Below, piece by piece: positions 12,461 to 23,563 of a DNA stretch of 64,000 bases (its first letter is position 1; the number at the start of each line of letters is the position of its first letter). Made by a program: the position numbers and the translations under genes. The stretch spans positions 4,643,135 to 4,707,134 of the forward strand of contig NC_030385.2 in the NCBI RefSeq assembly GCF_001625215.2, given 5' to 3'. Below the pieces are notes generated by a model. It did not search any database. It saw only the letters and a list, made by a program, of their open reading frames with translations, and was not told the DNA's origin. Source of the stretch: Daucus carota subsp. sativus (lineage: Eukaryota; Streptophyta; Magnoliopsida; Apiales; Apiaceae).

Positions 12461-12750
12461 CGTATTCTCTTCCCTTGGTATATATTCTACCAGACAATTT
12501 TCAAATTGTGCTATTTGGGCCTTTACAATCCTTAAATATTTCAACATAGTCTCTTCACGAGCTTCAAACTCACCATTCACTTGAAAGACCATGAGCTTCG
12601 AGTCTCCACCGACTATCAAACTTTTTACCCTCAGGGTTCTAGCCAATCCTAGTCCAGCTATCAATGCTTCGTACTCAGCTTCATTGTTGGTGGTAGAGAA
12701 GTCCAGTTTGATAGCATACTCAACAATGAAACCATCAGGGCTCTGGAGCA
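12420..12750 (-). pseudogene. Second RNase H-like domain of the Tat-type fossil
   Basis: The segment contains TTNNEAEYEALIAGLGLA and a VGGDSKLMV-like stretch, then YIPREENTNVDALS, a pattern of archaeal-type RNase H. In plants, a second RNase H between the first RNase H and integrase marks Tat-lineage elements. It is a fossil part. Confidence 0.8.
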
Positions 12751-12929
12751 CTAGTCCTGCACCACTACCTTTTGCTTTTAAGGCTCCGTCAAAAAATAAT
12801 AGCCAATATTCTTTAGGCTTTGCCTCCTCAACGGGCTCTTCTACCTTGTCCTCTCCCCCCCCCCCCGGACTTCCAAGTTGTTAGTTGTACATTCAACGAG
12901 GAATTCAGCCAGAGCCTGAGCTTTGATTG

Positions 12930-14340
12930 CCGTTCATGGCTTGTATCGAATATCAAACTCCCCAAGTTCAAATGCCCATTTGATCAACCTTCCACTAGCC
13001 TTCGGGCTATGTATAACATTAGAAAGGGGTTGGTCTGTCAAAACTTCTATCTTATGCGATTGAAAGTAAGGCCTTAACTTTCTCGATGTTATAATCATGG
13101 TCATTGCAAACTTTTCGATCAACGAATAATTGAGATCCACTCCATGCAGAACTTTGCAAACATAATAAACAGGTTTCTGAACTTTTCCATCCTCTCGAAC
13201 CAAGACAGCACTCAGTGCTTGTTCTGAGACAGCCAAATACACGTATAAAGTTTCATCATCTACGGGGTTCAACAGAAGGGGTGGCTCTGCCATATAGTTC
13301 TTCAACTCATCAAAGGCCACTTGGCTTTCATTCATCCATTCGAAGTTCTTAACCTTATTTAATGCTTTGAAGAAAGGTAAACACTTGTCACCTGACTTAG
13401 ACACAAATCGTCCTAAGGCTGCAATCCTTCCTGTCAACTTCTATACGTCCCTTATACTCTTGGGTGGTTCCATTTCAAGGATAGCTTTTATTTTATTGGG
13501 GTTGGCCTCAATGCCTCGCTTGGAGACCATCAAACCTAAGAATTTTCCAGACCCAATTCCAAAGGCACACTTGGCAGGGTTTAACTTCATCTTATGTGTC
13601 CTCAGGACTTCAAAAGCCTCTCTCAAATGCTAAAGGTGATCCGCTTTATTCAAGCTTTTCACTAACATATCATCCATATATACCTCCATGGTCTTACCTA
13701 TCAGATGTTTAAACATCTTGTTCGCAAGTCGTTGGTATGTGGCTCCTGCATTCTTAAGTCCAAAGGTCATAACCAAATAGCAAAATACACCAAAGTCCAT
13801 GATGAATGATACCTTAAGTGTGTCGTCCTTGTCCATCCGGATTTGATTATATCCACTGAAGCCATCCATGAAGCTAAGCATCTCGTGACCAGTAGTGGCA
13901 TCTATCAACGTATCTATCCTTGGAAGAGGGAAACAATCCTTTGGGCAAGCATCATTCAAGTCCGTGAAATCTACACACATTCTTCACTTCCCATTAGCCT
14001 TCTTGACCATGACTGGGTTGGCTAACCACTCCGGAAATTGAATCTCCTCAATGAAACCTGCTTCCAACAACTTATCGACTTCCCGATTTATGGCTTCCTG
14101 CCTTTCAGGATCAAAATTCATCTTCTTCTGCTTAATGGGTTTTCTTTCGGGGTTCACATTCAGCTTATGGGTCATGAAGAGGGGATCGATCCCTAGCATA
14201 TCAGCAGCTGTCCAAGCAAAGACATTACAGTTGTTCCTCAGAAATTTCACAACTTCTTCCTTCAAATCCTCTTGGAGTAATGCTCTTACATATGTGATCT
14301 TATCAGGTTCTTCAGTATATAAAGTGATTGGAATCAAATC
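12930..14340 (-). pseudogene. Reverse transcriptase and RNase H region of the Tat-type fossil
   Basis: Reverse transcriptase landmarks are visible: CVDFTDLNDACPKD, then FMDGFSGYNQIRM, MTFGLKNAGATYQR and the catalytic-type VYMDDMLVK. A gypsy RNase H part follows with LYVYLAVSEQALSAVLVRED. The region lies between protease and the second RNase H. It is a fossil part. Confidence 0.9.
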
Positions 14341-14369
14341 CTCGGCAGGCTTGCCTCTCCTTTCCTCTT

Positions 14370-16030
14370 CTCCTCAGACATCAAGGTCCTCTATAGGCAA
14401 AACTTGCCCCCTGACTCCTCCATATTTTAAGGCTGCTACGTAACAACTCCTGGCCATTTTTTGATCTCCTCTTTCTTCACCCACTTCATTCCTTGTCGGA
14501 AATTTGATTTTCAGATGATACGTGGACGCTATTGCCTTAAAGGCGTGCATCCCTGTCTTCCCAAGGATTGCATTATAAGTTGACGAGGCTTTGACAATCA
14601 AAAAGTTCAACATAAATGTAGCTTGACGTGGTTCGGTCCCCATAGTAACTGGTAGTTGAATCATCCCTTCGATTTTTGACTCCATGCCATTGAAACCATA
14701 TATGGGCATATCTTATGGTGTTAACTGCGAATCAGCATGTCCCATCTTCTCATGATAAGCGTCATGGAACAAAATATCTACGGAGGCTCCGTTATCAACG
14801 AGCACCCTCTTCACAGACGAATTCCCAATCACAGGGTTATTACTAGAGGATCATCATGGGGGAATCATCAAATGTTAAAGCAACTTCGGTCTTCGCCCTC
14901 TTCAGGGGTTCTCCTACTATACTCGTTACCTCCCTTGCATAGGCCTTCCTAGAGTTACTTGAGGTACCGGCAGCGGTTGGTCCTCTAGAGATTACATTAA
15001 TTACAGGCCCTCGAGGTTGAGTTCTCCTGTCATCGTTATCCCTTCCACTGTTATCATTGTCTCGAGGATTTCTATCTCCGTCCTTCGTGTACTTCGACAA
15101 CTTGCCTTTGCGGATTAAAAACTCAATTTCATCTTTCAGTTGCCGACAGTCATCGATCTTATATCCCGTATCCTTGTGAAATCGGCAATACAAATCTTTG
15201 TTCCTTTTCTCCGGATCAGTTCTAATAGGCTTCGGCCAACGGACACTTCCATCCTTTTCAATCTCCATCAAAATCTGACTCCTTGGGGCGTTAAGCCTTG
15301 CGTATTCAGCGAACCTCGGTCCTAGTTTCTTCTTAACAGGTGACTTCTCACCATCCTCTCTCTTCGAGTACTTATTATCAGCGTTATACTTAGTATCACT
15401 TCCACGCTTCTTAGGATTAACATTCGGTCCCTGATTGTTCTGGGATTTTCTCAAACTTTCCTCCGCCTTAAGTTATCATCTGTGTTACCCTGCTGGAGTG
15501 CAATCATAGCTACCTTCTGATCTAAATTCGAGACCTTTAAGGCTTCTTTGGTTAATTGATTCATGTATTCTCGGAGGGATTCGTTCCTACCTTGATGTAA
15601 ATTCATCAACGAAGTAGAACTTTTGGCATGAGTCTTGCTCCCAACAAACTGACCTATAAAAGCCCTGCTCAAGTCCGCAAAACAAGATATAGAATTTGGG
15701 GGTAGAAAACTATACCAGTGTTGTGCCATCCCGCTCAAGGTTTGAGGAAAAGCCCGGCACTTGATGGCCTCCATGACTGGTTGCAATAGCAATGCATTCA
15801 TGAAGGTCTGTACATGATTAGCGGGATCACCCGTGCTGTCATAAGCTTTAATGGTTGGAAGCTTAAGCTTCCTTGAGATCTTTGCAACCATGATTTCTTC
15901 TGTAAAAGGTTGGATGGGGTTGTCCGGATCACCTGCGGGCAACAAATGAATTTGGTTCATACCTGAGCGTCGAGGGTTCTCGTCCTTTGGTTCAGGAGGT
16001 TGCTGCCTAGCCATGTCCTTCTTCATCTGC
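14370..16030 (-). pseudogene. Gag and protease region of the Tat-type fossil
   Basis: The gag part contains YDSTGDPANHVQTF and a CRAFPQTLSGMAQHWY-like stretch, the retrotransposon-gag signature of plant gypsy elements. A CRFHKDTGYKIDDCRQL zinc-knuckle-like segment follows. The protease-like region ends near NAILGKTGMHAFKA. It is a fossil part. Confidence 0.85.
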
Positions 16031-16329
16031 GCAATATCCTCCTCGAAGGCTCGGATTTGTTCCTCATAAACTTGGTTCGTAGGTCCCCGGGACTCATTAT
16101 TGTTCTGCCTCGAGCCACGTCGGTTGCCTCAGCTATGGTCAGTATCTCTTCTCCTCCGTGGAGGGGTATCATGATCTTGCTCCAAGTTAGAGGAAACATC
16201 ATCAGTAACGTGCATATCGCATTCGTCCTCATGTCCTCGAGTAGTCGTCACGACTGTTGAGTAATGGGTGCCGGTGTCGGTGACAGTTGCAATCACACGG
16301 GTTATTGGGGGCATCGTGCCAAAGATTAG

Positions 16330-16882
16330 GCGAGTGGATGTTTGAGCGGCGGTAGTCCTGAGGGTAATAGTGGTGGTGATGGGAACCATTGCGGTTGGGA
16401 CTCCGGTGGTTGTTTGGCTGGATGGAACATGTACTTTGGAGAGTATTCTGGGTGTGAACATTTCGTGGTTCAGACTGCTCTCGGTGTGAGATGCATACGT
16501 ATCCTCTGCTTAGTGAAGAATCAAGTTTAAAACGTAGTTCTAGTTTGGAGGGGTAGAGCCCTTTATATAGATGCTTCGGAGTTAGAAGCTGAATGGAAGT
16601 ATGATTCCATGTATCAGACTTCTCATAGAAGTGTGACTCGGAGCAATAGATAAGATAGAACACTTATCTCGAACTCCTGAAGTTTTATCCATGAGAATTC
16701 GTTGTATTGTAGGACTTGTATTCGTAGCTGGACTACAAATTAGGCTCCGGGCTCAATTAAATCCCCTTCATATAGTCTCTGAACGTTAGGCCCAGATCCG
16801 TATTGGGTCGGTGCTGAATTTCCATGAACTGAATTAGTATCCGGGCCCTTATTGGGTGGGCAGTTATTTAATTATTTCGACA
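16330..16882 (-). repeat. Surviving LTR of the Tat-type element
   Basis: On the minus strand the LTR begins TGTCGAAATAATTAAATAAC at 16882. A TATATAAAG box lies at about 16569-16561, as expected of an LTR promoter. The inner boundary (about 16330) is uncertain. A primer-site-like stretch starting TTGGCACGATG follows it. Confidence 0.6.
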
Positions 16883-16982
16883 CCTATCACCTGATATGAT
16901 TACTGATATGATCACCGATAGATGTTTATCTCTCGAAGGATGTTTGTTTGATACTAATAAATAAATTTGGTCTTCTGAACTC

Positions 16983-17265
16983 AATTGATTATGATTTTCC
17001 TGACAATGCTCAAGGGAATTAATATACACCGGAAGCAAATTTTCATTCTACATGAGAGTTTTTCTGAATTTGAGATTCTAGAACATACAGACTGCACCTG
17101 AGGCAATCACACAAGAATTTTCACCTCAAAGTGATGAAGCAGATCACACCAAGACTCAAATATCACAAAAACCTGCATCTCAATGTGATGTAGCTGATTA
17201 AGCAGAAGTTGGAACTAACACACAAGAACCTATTTCTCAAAGTGAAACAGAAACTAATTATTAAG
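16983..17265 (+). other. Coding-like relic, possibly of a Copia element
   Basis: A degenerate serine/glutamine-rich translation with repeated S-Q-x-E/D units (for example SQSETETNY) resembles the linker that precedes reverse transcriptase in Copia polyproteins. No catalytic motif is seen, so the assignment is weak. Confidence 0.25.
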
Positions 17266-17279
17266 CCCCGGGATGAATC

Positions 17280-17388
17280 GATATAGCCAGTACCATCAAA
17301 ACAAAATGTGTTACAAGTTTAACAGATTTTATATAATATCTTATAGGTGTAATTTGACTAACTGTTATAGCCATCCTTATTGGAGATG
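17280..17388. mobile_element. Fragment of a Tourist-like MITE
   Basis: It aligns by eye with the right part of the element at 48820-49241. Shared landmarks are ATATAGCCAGTACCAT, then ATATCTTATAGG, and the end ATTGGAGATGCT. The left part is missing. Confidence 0.55.
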
Positions 17389-17546
17389 CTACAAGTAAAC
17401 AACAACACAAAATAATTTATTATGCAACTAAAATACTTCTTCAGTTCCCCCTTTAATCGTCAATAAGAGAAGCGAACGTAAACAATTAGGTGTGTTTTCT
17501 AGAAGTTTACTGGTGCATTGTACTCAAAACAGTTACTTAAAAAAGT

Positions 17547-17549
<3 letters not shown>

Positions 17550-17619
<70 letters not shown>

Positions 17620-17653
17620 ATGTATGTATATATGTATGTATGTATGTATGTAT
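17550..17653. repeat. Compound (TA)n(TG)n(TATG)n microsatellite
   Basis: About 50 bp of TA passes into TG and then TATG units without interruption. Confidence 0.97.
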
Positions 17654-17654
17654 A

Positions 17655-18410
17655 ATATTAATTTAATCGATTTAGTTCCAGTTTTTACTGGATTTGAACT
17701 TATAACCGGAAACGAAATTTTAGGAACAATTCGGTGTTCTATTTCGATTTTCTGCTCACCTTTTATACGAGTGCTGTCATTATGATTGATTGCTTATTAT
17801 ATATTTAAATAATATTATAATATTTATTATATAGTATTTGTTGCGTGTTATTTAGTTATGATTTATTCGATAAAATATTATCCTACATTTCATCTAAATA
17901 TTTATATTCGAATCGTGCAAAAATAAGTAAAGTAAGAGGGAAAATGTAAGAAAAATGAGCGAGTGAAGAACGAATGTAGTTACTTACTTTCATATATTAA
18001 AATTTTATTTATTATTTAGATATCCATAAACATCTTTACACTCAGTCAAATAATAAATCTTATTAAATATTAGAAGTCCCCTCACAGCTTTGGACACAAT
18101 TTATTTAAGCGATAGTACCTTTGAAGAAAGAAAACAAGAAGACACACAGGTGCACTATTTTCCTATTTCTTTGCCAGAAAGCAAGCCCATTATACAGATT
18201 TTACAGTTCAACCCAAGTATCTAAAGCTGCCGTGCTATGCTTATGCACTAACCAAGCCAGCCCAAAGCCCATCAAAATATGAATATGTACATGATCAAAT
18301 TCCCAATAGATACACACCAACTAGAAGCAAGATAAGCTCTTTTGTCTGAGCCAAGCAATTTAAACAGACATGTAAGTAAAACAGAAACCAAACTAGCATC
18401 ACCCAAAAAA
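17655..18410. other. Spacer and probable promoter/leader of PAM68
   Basis: The sequence is AT-rich and no other gene was recognised. The first ATG of a sustained frame is at 18411. Confidence 0.4.
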
Positions 18411-18980
18411 ATGGAAACATGCTCATTTTCTATATCATCACCACCTTTACAATCTCCACAAGCATTTCACAAGTTTAAACACTTGCTCTACTTGACAAAA
18501 CCCCTACTAAAACAACAAAAAAGAGCACCCTTGTTAGCTAGCTTGAACTCACCAAAAGGGTTTGGACCACCTCCAAGAAAAACCAAGAACCCGAAAAGAG
18601 ATCTCAAAAAACAAGAAAACAAAGATGAAGAAAATGAGGTTGAGGTTAGGAAAGAAGCTGATGTAATACCAGAGATAGTGACCAATAGAATGATAAAAAG
18701 AATGGGTCTTTCAGTGGGGATTCCATTGTTTATTGGGCTGATGTTTTTTCCATTGTTTTATTATCTGAAAGTTGGGTTGAAAGTTGATGTGCCAAGTTGG
18801 GTTCCTGTGATAGTGTCATTTGTGTTTTTTGGAACAGCCCTTTTGGGAGTGAGCTATGGGATTGTTTCATCAAGCTGGGATCCAATGAGAGAAGGTTCGG
18901 CTTTGGGTTGGATTGAAGCTCAGAAGAATTGGCCTGTTTTTTGGCAATCACTTAGAGGCCCTGATTCAAGAAAAAGGTAG
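18411..18980 (+). CDS. PAM68: PAM68, photosystem II assembly factor, chloroplastic
   Basis: A single exon of 189 residues. The start is the ATG at 18411, giving METCSFSISSPPLQ, a serine-rich, acid-poor transit peptide. A basic/acidic linker follows (about residues 55-85). Two membrane spans lie at about 99-119 (SVGIPLFIGLMFFPLFYYLK) and 131-152 (VPVIVSFVFFGTALLGVSYG). The C-terminal signature SSSWDPMREGSALGW then NWPVFW is that of PAM68. In Arabidopsis this thylakoid membrane protein helps early photosystem II assembly. The length is slightly shorter than the Arabidopsis protein, mostly in the poorly conserved N-terminus. PAM68-like paralogues exist, so orthology would need a tree. Confidence 0.85.
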   Translation: METCSFSISSPPLQSPQAFHKFKHLLYLTKPLLKQQKRAPLLASLNSPKGFGPPPRKTKNPKRDLKKQENKDEENEVEVRKEADVIPEIVTNRMIKRMGLSVGIPLFIGLMFFPLFYYLKVGLKVDVPSWVPVIVSFVFFGTALLGVSYGIVSSSWDPMREGSALGWIEAQKNWPVFWQSLRGPDSRKR

Positions 18981-19680
18981 AACATGTTTTGATCATTGGA
19001 ATTTTGATGTTTTATTTTGATTGAATAGTTCTGGGTACTACTTTGGATCCATGTACTTCATAGACTTGTGTTCTTAATGACTTATGATGTGAAACCAGAG
19101 ATTGTGTTGATATGGAAACAGTATGCAAGCACATTCTGATTATAATTTACATCGACATCTATAGAGTTGATTAAGTCCTTTGCAGATCACTTACGATTGC
19201 AGAATATGTTGTTTCGAGAGGAAATTTTAATTTTATCATTGTGCTTAAACACAGAAAAGTAAACTAGTCCTTGCACTCACATAAAAGATGATTATTATCA
19301 TCTTTAGTATCAATTAGCAAACTAATATGTTGGGATCAAACACATAGGGCTAGTATTTATGTATTGACATTGGGTAAAGAATTTAAGTTTGTAGCAAGGG
19401 ACATTAGTTGCAATTGTTATCATGCTGGTCACAATGCCATTTCTAGCCCCATATCCAAGAACAAACAGTTGGAATGGAAATGCTCAATAAATTTCTCCGC
19501 CTTGAAACCGTGCATTGCTACAGTTTCTTTCAACATTTTGTACATATTCCTATAGGATCATCAAAGAAATATAATCTAAACATGCTGCAGTTGCTAGACA
19601 TTGACATATAGCATTGGACCGAATCCTCCCTGTATCATGTTTATTCCTGTATGCAATAAATATCAATCCCATGAGCTTCT
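18981..19680. other. 3' flank of PAM68, no further gene recognised
   Basis: The start of this stretch probably includes the 3' untranslated region. Short ORFs here have no recognisable features. Confidence 0.4.
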
Positions 19681-20172
19681 GCAAGGAAATTTTCCATAGC
19701 AGGAATTTTGTCTTCTGTGTCCCTAAATACAGCTCTCCTCCCACGACCTGCAATTGAGTATAGACAATCAAAAGTCAAAAGTAAGTATTGTTAGTGGAAG
19801 ATCAATTTCTTTAAATCATCCTGCTTGGTAATATCCATTCAAAACTGAAATGCATCAACTTCTCAACACTCTTATCTGTTTGGGGATGGTCAAATACAAG
19901 ATGCTAAGAAAAAACAACAGACTACTTTGTCAGCTCTGCTATGGACCTGTTTCGTTCATGTTGAATGCAACATATCATTTTTGCAGACCTCCTGATCGAG
20001 TGAATGAAAAAGAACAAGATACTAAGAAAAACAACAGAATCATCAAGTACCTTCAAGTCTGATATCTGTAAATCAATATTTTTTTCCCTCCAAGGCTCCG
20101 AATGCATAATCCAAAGTTTCCCATTACCACGTGATCCCTCGCAAAAAGCACCTTGAGTCCTTGAGTGACCTG
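19680..20172 (-). pseudogene. Two exon-like segments of an unidentified gene
   Basis: On the minus strand, 20172-20051 is bordered by a TATACAG acceptor and an AAG|GTACTT donor and reads TQGAFCEGSRGNGKLWIMHS and on through EPWREKNIDLQISDLK. A second segment at about 19751-19645, after TTGCAG, reads RAVFRDTEDKIPAMENFLAE and ends with a stop. Composition and splice borders look like real exons. However, the frame that looks natural in the second does not join in phase with the first, which suggests a pseudogene or a missed exon. I do not recognise the family. Confidence 0.35.
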
Positions 20173-20203
20173 TATAGCAAGCACACGGACCAGCTGTTGA
20201 CAT

Positions 20204-21864
20204 ATCAACCTACTGAGACAACTATAGGGCAAATCTTTATATGAAAATCTCAAATTTTAAGGCAAATCAGAGTTCCAATTACGTTACAAAGAGTCTAAAA
20301 ACAATTCTCTCTAAATTAGTGATTCTTTTTTTTTTTCTTTTTTTAAGAATCGACCGACTACAGAGTGTATGAGAATGCCTGTGAATGGCCATTGGATTCT
20401 TTCATGGTTTCTTTTCAACCCAATCAGGTAATAGAATTCATGCCACTGCCTTAGTCTTATTCAATTATCATGATGTTAATATGTCTGGCTCACACAAGAG
20501 GCTAATAATATCCTTTTAAATCCTTTCTAGATCATTCATTTCTCATACAATTTACAATGTACCGAAATACACTTTTATCATGACATGATTAAAGGCAACT
20601 AATCAAAGTATATTAATCATTGTATAGAAATATAATGATTTCAAATCTATGGATCATTAGATTATTATTATTGTCGTCCCTAATAATAATACTCGAATAG
20701 AGATTTTTAGAAATATCAACACTATTCTTAAAATCTCATTTCTAAGTCACGTACTTAAAGATATAAAATTCATTTTATATTCCAAAGATATTTGTTAACC
20801 TAACATTTATATCGCAGTAAAGAAAGGTATAATAAATTATAAAAAAAAATAATCAATAGAACAATATTATTAATAATCATGTCTTTAAATAGAAAAATAT
20901 AATCTAACGTTATCTCTAGAGCGCACACACTAACAATACGAATCAAACAGCCTTTAAAGTCGATACTATTTTAAGAATCGATGAAACTTAATATTTTATG
21001 CTTGATATCTAATTTAAGCATACCTAATATTTAATTATATATAAAAAATTATTTAGATTGATATTCATTTGGAGAATGCATAATATTTAATACCCAGTCG
21101 TAACAGGTCTTTTGAAAGAAAAAAAATTCCGTTAGAAACTCAATCTAAGATACCAATTTTAAAGTTATAATGATAAAGTGATTCCCGTATTAATAATTAA
21201 TAATAAATGATAAAAGAGATAATTTTGTCCTTGAGTCACCACTATTCTTGTATTTTTAGAACAAGATAAATAAATTATTATAAATTTCAGTAAGTTTAAC
21301 GTAATATTTTAAAAGTTTACTAGTTTTGATAAATTTTTAGCCTAATTTCTATTATACGTTATTTTGCCAACAAATTGTTTTTGCATAAAAATTGGATAAA
21401 ATTATATTTCTTGATTGTTTAACAAATTGTACTAAATGTAATTATTATTAAAGAGTTAGTTATATGAAGTCCATATTTTAGTTGAAGTGTTGTAGTATCG
21501 GTCATAATTTTTTGATTTAATCATAAATAATATTTTTGATTGTTAAGATTTAAATTATACATTTTCAATTATTGATAATCTTAAATATGATTATCAATTA
21601 ATTACCGACATCTTTCAAATTTAATAATCATTAAGATTATTATTCATCTTATTAATTGTATTATAGAATATAATGTCTTACTATTTATAAAATTCGATTG
21701 TGTATGTTGATTACATAATGGAACATAATTTTAATATTGTTCGAAATCAATAAATACTTTAGCATAAAAAATTAAAATAAATATTATTAGATTATATTTC
21801 ATCAAATTCTGAAGGATGTGGATTCCACTGAAAAGTGGAATCAATATAATTTTACTCGTTTAGT
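20204..21864. other. AT-rich intergenic DNA with one exon-like patch
   Basis: At about 20352-20407 (+) a short open segment reads YENACEWPLDSFMVSFQPNQ and ends at CAG|GTAATA, like an isolated exon. The rest is AT-rich and nothing else was recognised. Confidence 0.35.
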
Positions 21865-21926
21865 AAAAATTTAGAGGTAATTGCATATTGCACCCCCTAA
21901 CTTTCGTTCAAAAACAATATTCTATC

Positions 21927-22631
21927 TAGGGGTGAACCGTCCGAACCAACCCAAACCGGTCATATTTCACACGAACCAATCCGAACTTTTTTGACCCGAT
22001 TGATAATTGGATTAAATAATGAGTAACCCGATTTAATTGGATTGGACACGGGTTTCGATATTTTTAACCGATCCAACCCAACTTGATTAAAAAATATTAA
22101 ATTACACATAAAAATTATTCACCCCACCCCAATAACCCATAATATGTTAACCTAGTCCATTTAACTAATTGTTGATTTGTTTTGTGTTGCTAATTGTTGA
22201 TTTGTTATGCTTTACTAATTGTTTCTGTTCAACTTAAATTTATTGCTGTAATTTTAAAGTTTCTGGTATCGAGCTTAACTTGGTATCGAGTTTTAATTGT
22301 TTTGGTCAGTAGTGCTGGTTTTTTAAGATGTTATAGTGCTTAACTCGTTTTGTATATACTAGGTATTTCACCTACTTGTTGTAGTACATTCAATTAAAGT
22401 TTTATTTTTGATGTGTCGAAATTTGGTTTTGCTAGATTATGAAAAGGAAATTATTTTATATTTCATAATCCGATTAAACCGATCCAAACCAATTCGAACC
22501 GAAGTATTACATATTGGTTTGAGTTATGAATTTAATTTTTATGTTTTGGGTTGAGAATTTGAAAACCCGATTTAATTGGGTTGGGTTGTTAAATTTGTTT
22601 AACACCCCAACCCGAACCGTGTACACCCCTA
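21927..22631. mobile_element. hAT-type MITE nested in the Mutator-like foldback
   Basis: The ends are TAGGGGTGAACC and GTACACCCCTA, followed inward by CGAACC-type repeats common in plant hAT MITEs. Flanking 8-mers ATTCTATC (21919-21926) and ATTCTACT (22632-22639) agree at 6 of 8. The opposite arm of the host element gives the uninterrupted site. No transposase ORF is present. Confidence 0.75.
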
Positions 22632-22742
22632 ATTCTACTCATACTTTGAAAAACTCAACTCGCACCCCCTATCTTTACATTTCAAAAACGATACGCACCC
22701 CCTCCGTTAAATTCTGTTAACTCGTTAACTTCTGTTAAAATA

Positions 22743-23253
22743 CTCTCCCGTCTAAATGTACATGTCTTTTTTGCTTTTCGAGGAGTCAAATTGACTAATT
22801 TTCGACCAACTATTAGAAAATATTTATTTATTATTTTAGGAAATTGAAAGTTACATATTAAAATAGACTTGATTTACATTTTGATGATTTTTTTTTAAAA
22901 TTTTTTGTTTAATTAAGTACAAGTCAAAATGATTTTACATTTCAAATTTTTATTTAATAAAAGTGTATATATTTATTATAAATATCACATAATATTTATT
23001 TTTTATATTTAAAATAGTGTATATTTTAAGTATTTAATATACATATCCCTCAAAATTTAAAATCATTTTGACTTGGGGATAGCTTAATTAAACAAAAAAT
23101 AAAAAAAAATCATCAAAAAGTAAATCTAGTCTATTTTAATATGTAACTTCCTATTTCCTAAAATAATAAATAAATATTTTCTAATAGTTGGTTAAAAATT
23201 AGTCAATTTGACTCTTCGAAAAGCAAAGGGACATGTAAATTAGACGGAGGGAG
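22743..23253. mobile_element. Long Stowaway-like foldback nested at the centre of the outer MITE
   Basis: The ends are CTCTCCCGTCTAAATGTACA and the complement of CTCCCTCCGTCTAATTTACA. TA duplications lie at 22741-22742 and 23254-23255. The two arms remain complementary almost to the middle, so the 511 bp form one long hairpin. Confidence 0.8.
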
Positions 23254-23563
23254 TATTTTAACGGAAGTTGACGGAATTTAACGGAGGAGGTGCATATCGT
23301 TTTTGAAATGTAAAGATAAAGGATGCGAGTTGAATTTCTCAAAATATGAGTACAATATTGTGAGTGCGATATGCAATTACCTCATAAATTTATATTAAAT
23401 TTAGTTTAAAACCGATTACATATAATAACGATGTTTAGTTTGGGATTGTGGAATATGAAAATGGGTCGGAGTCGGGTCAAGAGAATGAGTACTTAAACGA
23501 GGGTTTATTTCAGATTTATAGCTAGGGTTTAACAAGCTGTCTCTTGTGAAATACACTACAACA

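Larger units (their letters stand above)
9472..16882 (-). mobile_element. Ty3/gypsy LTR retrotransposon fossil, Tat-type, broken
   Basis: Read on the minus strand, the order is LTR (right end), gag, protease, reverse transcriptase, RNase H, a second RNase H-like domain, integrase, then an accessory ORF on the opposite strand. The order protease-RT-RNase H-integrase defines Ty3/gypsy. The second RNase H and the antisense ORF after integrase are features known from the Tat lineage (for example Grande and Retand). One LTR is present on the right. No partner LTR was found on the left, where the element stops beside an (AT)n run. It is clearly dead, with roughly ten or more breaks plus loss of one end. 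Age cannot be dated from LTR divergence because one LTR is missing. Confidence 0.9.
21874..23383. mobile_element. Mutator-like foldback MITE, outer layer of a three-element nest
   Basis: The inverted ends start GAGGTAATTGCATATTGCAC on the left and mirror it on the right (GCGATATGCAATTACCTC). Flanking 9-bp repeats, AAAAATTTA (21865-21873) and ATAAATTTA (23384-23392), match at 8 of 9 positions. A 9-bp duplication and G-initial ends are typical of Mutator-like elements. Without its two passengers it would be about 300 bp and almost entirely inverted repeat. A hAT-type element sits in the left arm and a Stowaway at the exact centre. Confidence 0.8.

Noticed and set aside
16129-16663. Threonine-rich minus-strand ORFs near the right end of the Tat-type element
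   Set aside because: They fall in the LTR and leader, carry no domain and are not in the gag frame.
18342-18410. Upstream extension of the PAM68 frame
   Set aside because: It starts at a non-ATG codon. The ATG at 18411 gives a transit-peptide-like N-terminus.
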